A DNA stretch of 64,000 nucleotides from Vibrio sp. BS-M-Sm-2 (GTDB lineage: Bacteria > Pseudomonadota > Gammaproteobacteria > Enterobacterales > Vibrionaceae), in assembly GCF_041504345.1 (NCBI RefSeq), contig NZ_CP167895.1, forward strand, positions 868,001 to 932,000, in the 5' to 3' direction. Positions 62,831 through 64,000 of this stretch are shown one piece after another. A model generated the notes under the pieces. That model was given only the letters and a program-made list of their open reading frames with translations, had not been told where the DNA came from and made no database searches. Every line of letters starts with the position of its first letter. The stretch's first letter is position 1. The position numbers and the translations under genes were made by a program.

Positions 62831-64000
62831 ATGAGTTTAGTAATGGAACAACCGGCAGCCGATGTGCCGCCAAAGGTGAAAAGCACCCAAGCAAAAGATA
62901 AATACGATCCAAAATACGATCCACTTAAAGACAAGAGCCCAGGTCACGGTAAGGAATATGCCCCGACTTATTGGGTAGATACCGCAGGCGCACCACCTGA
63001 AGATGATGGCCCAATCACGTCAGACATGGATGTCGATGTGGCAATAATCGGTTCAGGCTACACAGGCCTAAGTACCGCGATACACCTTGCTGAAATGTAC
63101 GGCATTAAAGCGACTGTGATTGAAGCTAACCGTATGAGTTGGGGCTGCAGTACCCGAAATGGTGGTCAGGCACAGTGTGCTTCTGGGCGTTTAAAGCGTT
63201 CCCAGTGGGTTGAACGCTGGGGCCTAGAAACGGCGCTAAAAATGCACCGCGAGTGTGTGGATGGCATGGAAACGTTCAAGTCACTAATCAAAGACATCGA
63301 TTGTGACCCACAACCGGGTGGTCACCTATATGTGGCTCACCGTCCAAAAGTGATGGCAACGCTTGAGAAAGAAGCCAAGTTGCTGCGTGACACGTTCGAT
63401 TACGATGCGCAGATCTTAGATGCGGAAACTGTAAAGCGTGATTACGTTGGTGACCAAGAAGCGGCAGGCGCGATGCATGAACCAGAAGGGATTGGTATTC
63501 ATGCAGGGAAACTGGCGTTTGGTTACCTAAGAAAGGCGCGAGCACTCGGCGTTAAAGTTCACCCATCTAGCCCAGTTATGGGTTGGGAAACTCGTGGCGG
63601 TGTGCATTACCTGAAAACGCCAGGTGGTGTTGTGAAGGCGCGTTCTGTTGGTGTTTGTACTGGTGGGTATACCAGCCAAGGTTTGCATTCCGAGCTTAAG
63701 AACCGCTTGTTACCAGTGCTTTCTAACTCGATGGTGACACGTCCGTTAACTCAAGACGAAATCGCCGAGTGTAACTTCAAAACCAATCAAGTGATTACTG
63801 ATACTCGAATTCTGCGCCACTACTACCGTTTGTTACCGGATAACCGAGTACAAATTGGTACACGCAGTGCCATCAGTGGCAAGAACGCCCCCGAAAAGAA
63901 ATATGAAGACATGTTGAGAGCCGATCTTACTCGAAAGTTCCCGTCTCTCGATCAGATCAAAATCGACTATTCATGGTGGGGCTGGGTGGATGTCAGCCAC
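62831..64000 (+). CDS. tauY: FAD-dependent oxidoreductase, probable taurine dehydrogenase large subunit (TauY-like; 3' end outside window)
   Basis: The first 390 residues are visible, open to the window edge. FAD-binding motif VAIIGSGYTGLSTAIHLAEMYG (GxGxxG at 74-79) followed by the DAO-family CSTRNGGQ loop. An unusual charged N-terminal extension (about 65 aa, KSTQAKDKYDPKYDPLKD) precedes it. The DAO family oxidises amines. Downstream of xsc and of a TauX-like gene, taurine is the likely substrate (to sulfoacetaldehyde). Other DAO enzymes such as gamma-glutamylputrescine oxidoreductase are close in sequence, so the substrate is inferred. Confidence 0.72.
   Translation, partial: MSLVMEQPAADVPPKVKSTQAKDKYDPKYDPLKDKSPGHGKEYAPTYWVDTAGAPPEDDGPITSDMDVDVAIIGSGYTGLSTAIHLAEMYGIKATVIEANRMSWGCSTRNGGQAQCASGRLKRSQWVERWGLETALKMHRECVDGMETFKSLIKDIDCDPQPGGHLYVAHRPKVMATLEKEAKLLRDTFDYDAQILDAETVKRDYVGDQEAAGAMHEPEGIGIHAGKLAFGYLRKARALGVKVHPSSPVMGWETRGGVHYLKTPGGVVKARSVGVCTGGYTSQGLHSELKNRLLPVLSNSMVTRPLTQDEIAECNFKTNQVITDTRILRHYYRLLPDNRVQIGTRSAISGKNAPEKKYEDMLRADLTRKFPSLDQIKIDYSWWGWVDVSH

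Noticed and set aside
1..64000. tRNA, rRNA, CRISPR arrays, insertion sequences and prophage genes
   Set aside because: No cloverleaf-like stretches, spaced direct repeats, transposase or phage structural genes were seen on either strand, though a tRNA could be missed by eye.

Overview
This 64-kb window is chromosomal DNA from a marine Vibrio, probably of the Splendidus/Harveyi group. The assignment rests on near-diagnostic genes: an adjacent luxM-luxN pair (HAI-1 type quorum sensing), a Vibrio-type M9 collagenase, a stand-alone second secD-secF pair, and many LysR regulators and outer-membrane barrel proteins. I saw no rRNA, tRNA, CRISPR array, insertion sequence or prophage. No database search or computation was run; family calls come from reading the translated sequence.

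Layout. (1) 1-15.2 kb is an envelope and transport region: secD2 (cut by the window edge) and secF2, a small outer-membrane barrel protein, an MscS-family channel, an RND efflux operon (adaptor plus pump), MarC, an MgtE-like/DedA pair and a Ca2+/H+ antiporter. Five exact or near-exact copies of a 15-bp palindrome (GAATTTCTCTAATTC) lie upstream of these units and of the esterase at 15.2 kb, each reading in the direction of the gene it precedes. (2) 15.2-38 kb is mixed accessory metabolism: an esterase, an AttEFGH-like ABC operon with a lipocalin-type lipoprotein, an AT-rich two-gene islet resembling phage-abortive-infection proteins, a 2',3'-cyclic nucleotidase, an oxidoreductase/dioxygenase pair, a diguanylate cyclase, transporters, and a DUF1254 cluster with three LysR genes, one broken by a frame-disrupting deletion in its DNA-binding helix. 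(3) 38-45.5 kb holds luxN and luxM, with a candidate Qrr sRNA pairing site over the luxM ribosome-binding site, then a secreted collagenase and a cystatin-like lipoprotein. (4) 45.6-64 kb is a C2 and organosulfonate block: an ART-fold-like protein, isocitrate lyase, a LysR regulator, malate synthase G, a semialdehyde dehydrogenase, an IclR regulator, phosphate acetyltransferase, a TSUP (TauE/SafE-like) exporter, a CobS/CobT-like AAA+/VWA pair, sulfoacetaldehyde acetyltransferase (xsc), an FRG-domain protein, and a small NTF2-like protein followed by an FAD oxidoreductase that runs off the window (probable taurine dehydrogenase subunits).

How the genes may work together. In the last block a complete route can be read: taurine is oxidised to sulfoacetaldehyde (TauXY-like), Xsc splits it into sulfite and acetyl phosphate, the TSUP protein exports sulfite, Pta makes acetyl-CoA, and AceA plus GlcB feed acetyl-CoA through the glyoxylate shunt. 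The CobS/CobT pair without an adjacent CobN-like chelatase, and the FRG gene inserted between xsc and the dehydrogenase genes, are the parts this pathway does not explain. The best candidates for undescribed biology are the GAATT-box regulon, the CobST-like pair in the sulfonate cluster, the ART-like protein beside aceA, and the AbiC-like gene pair.
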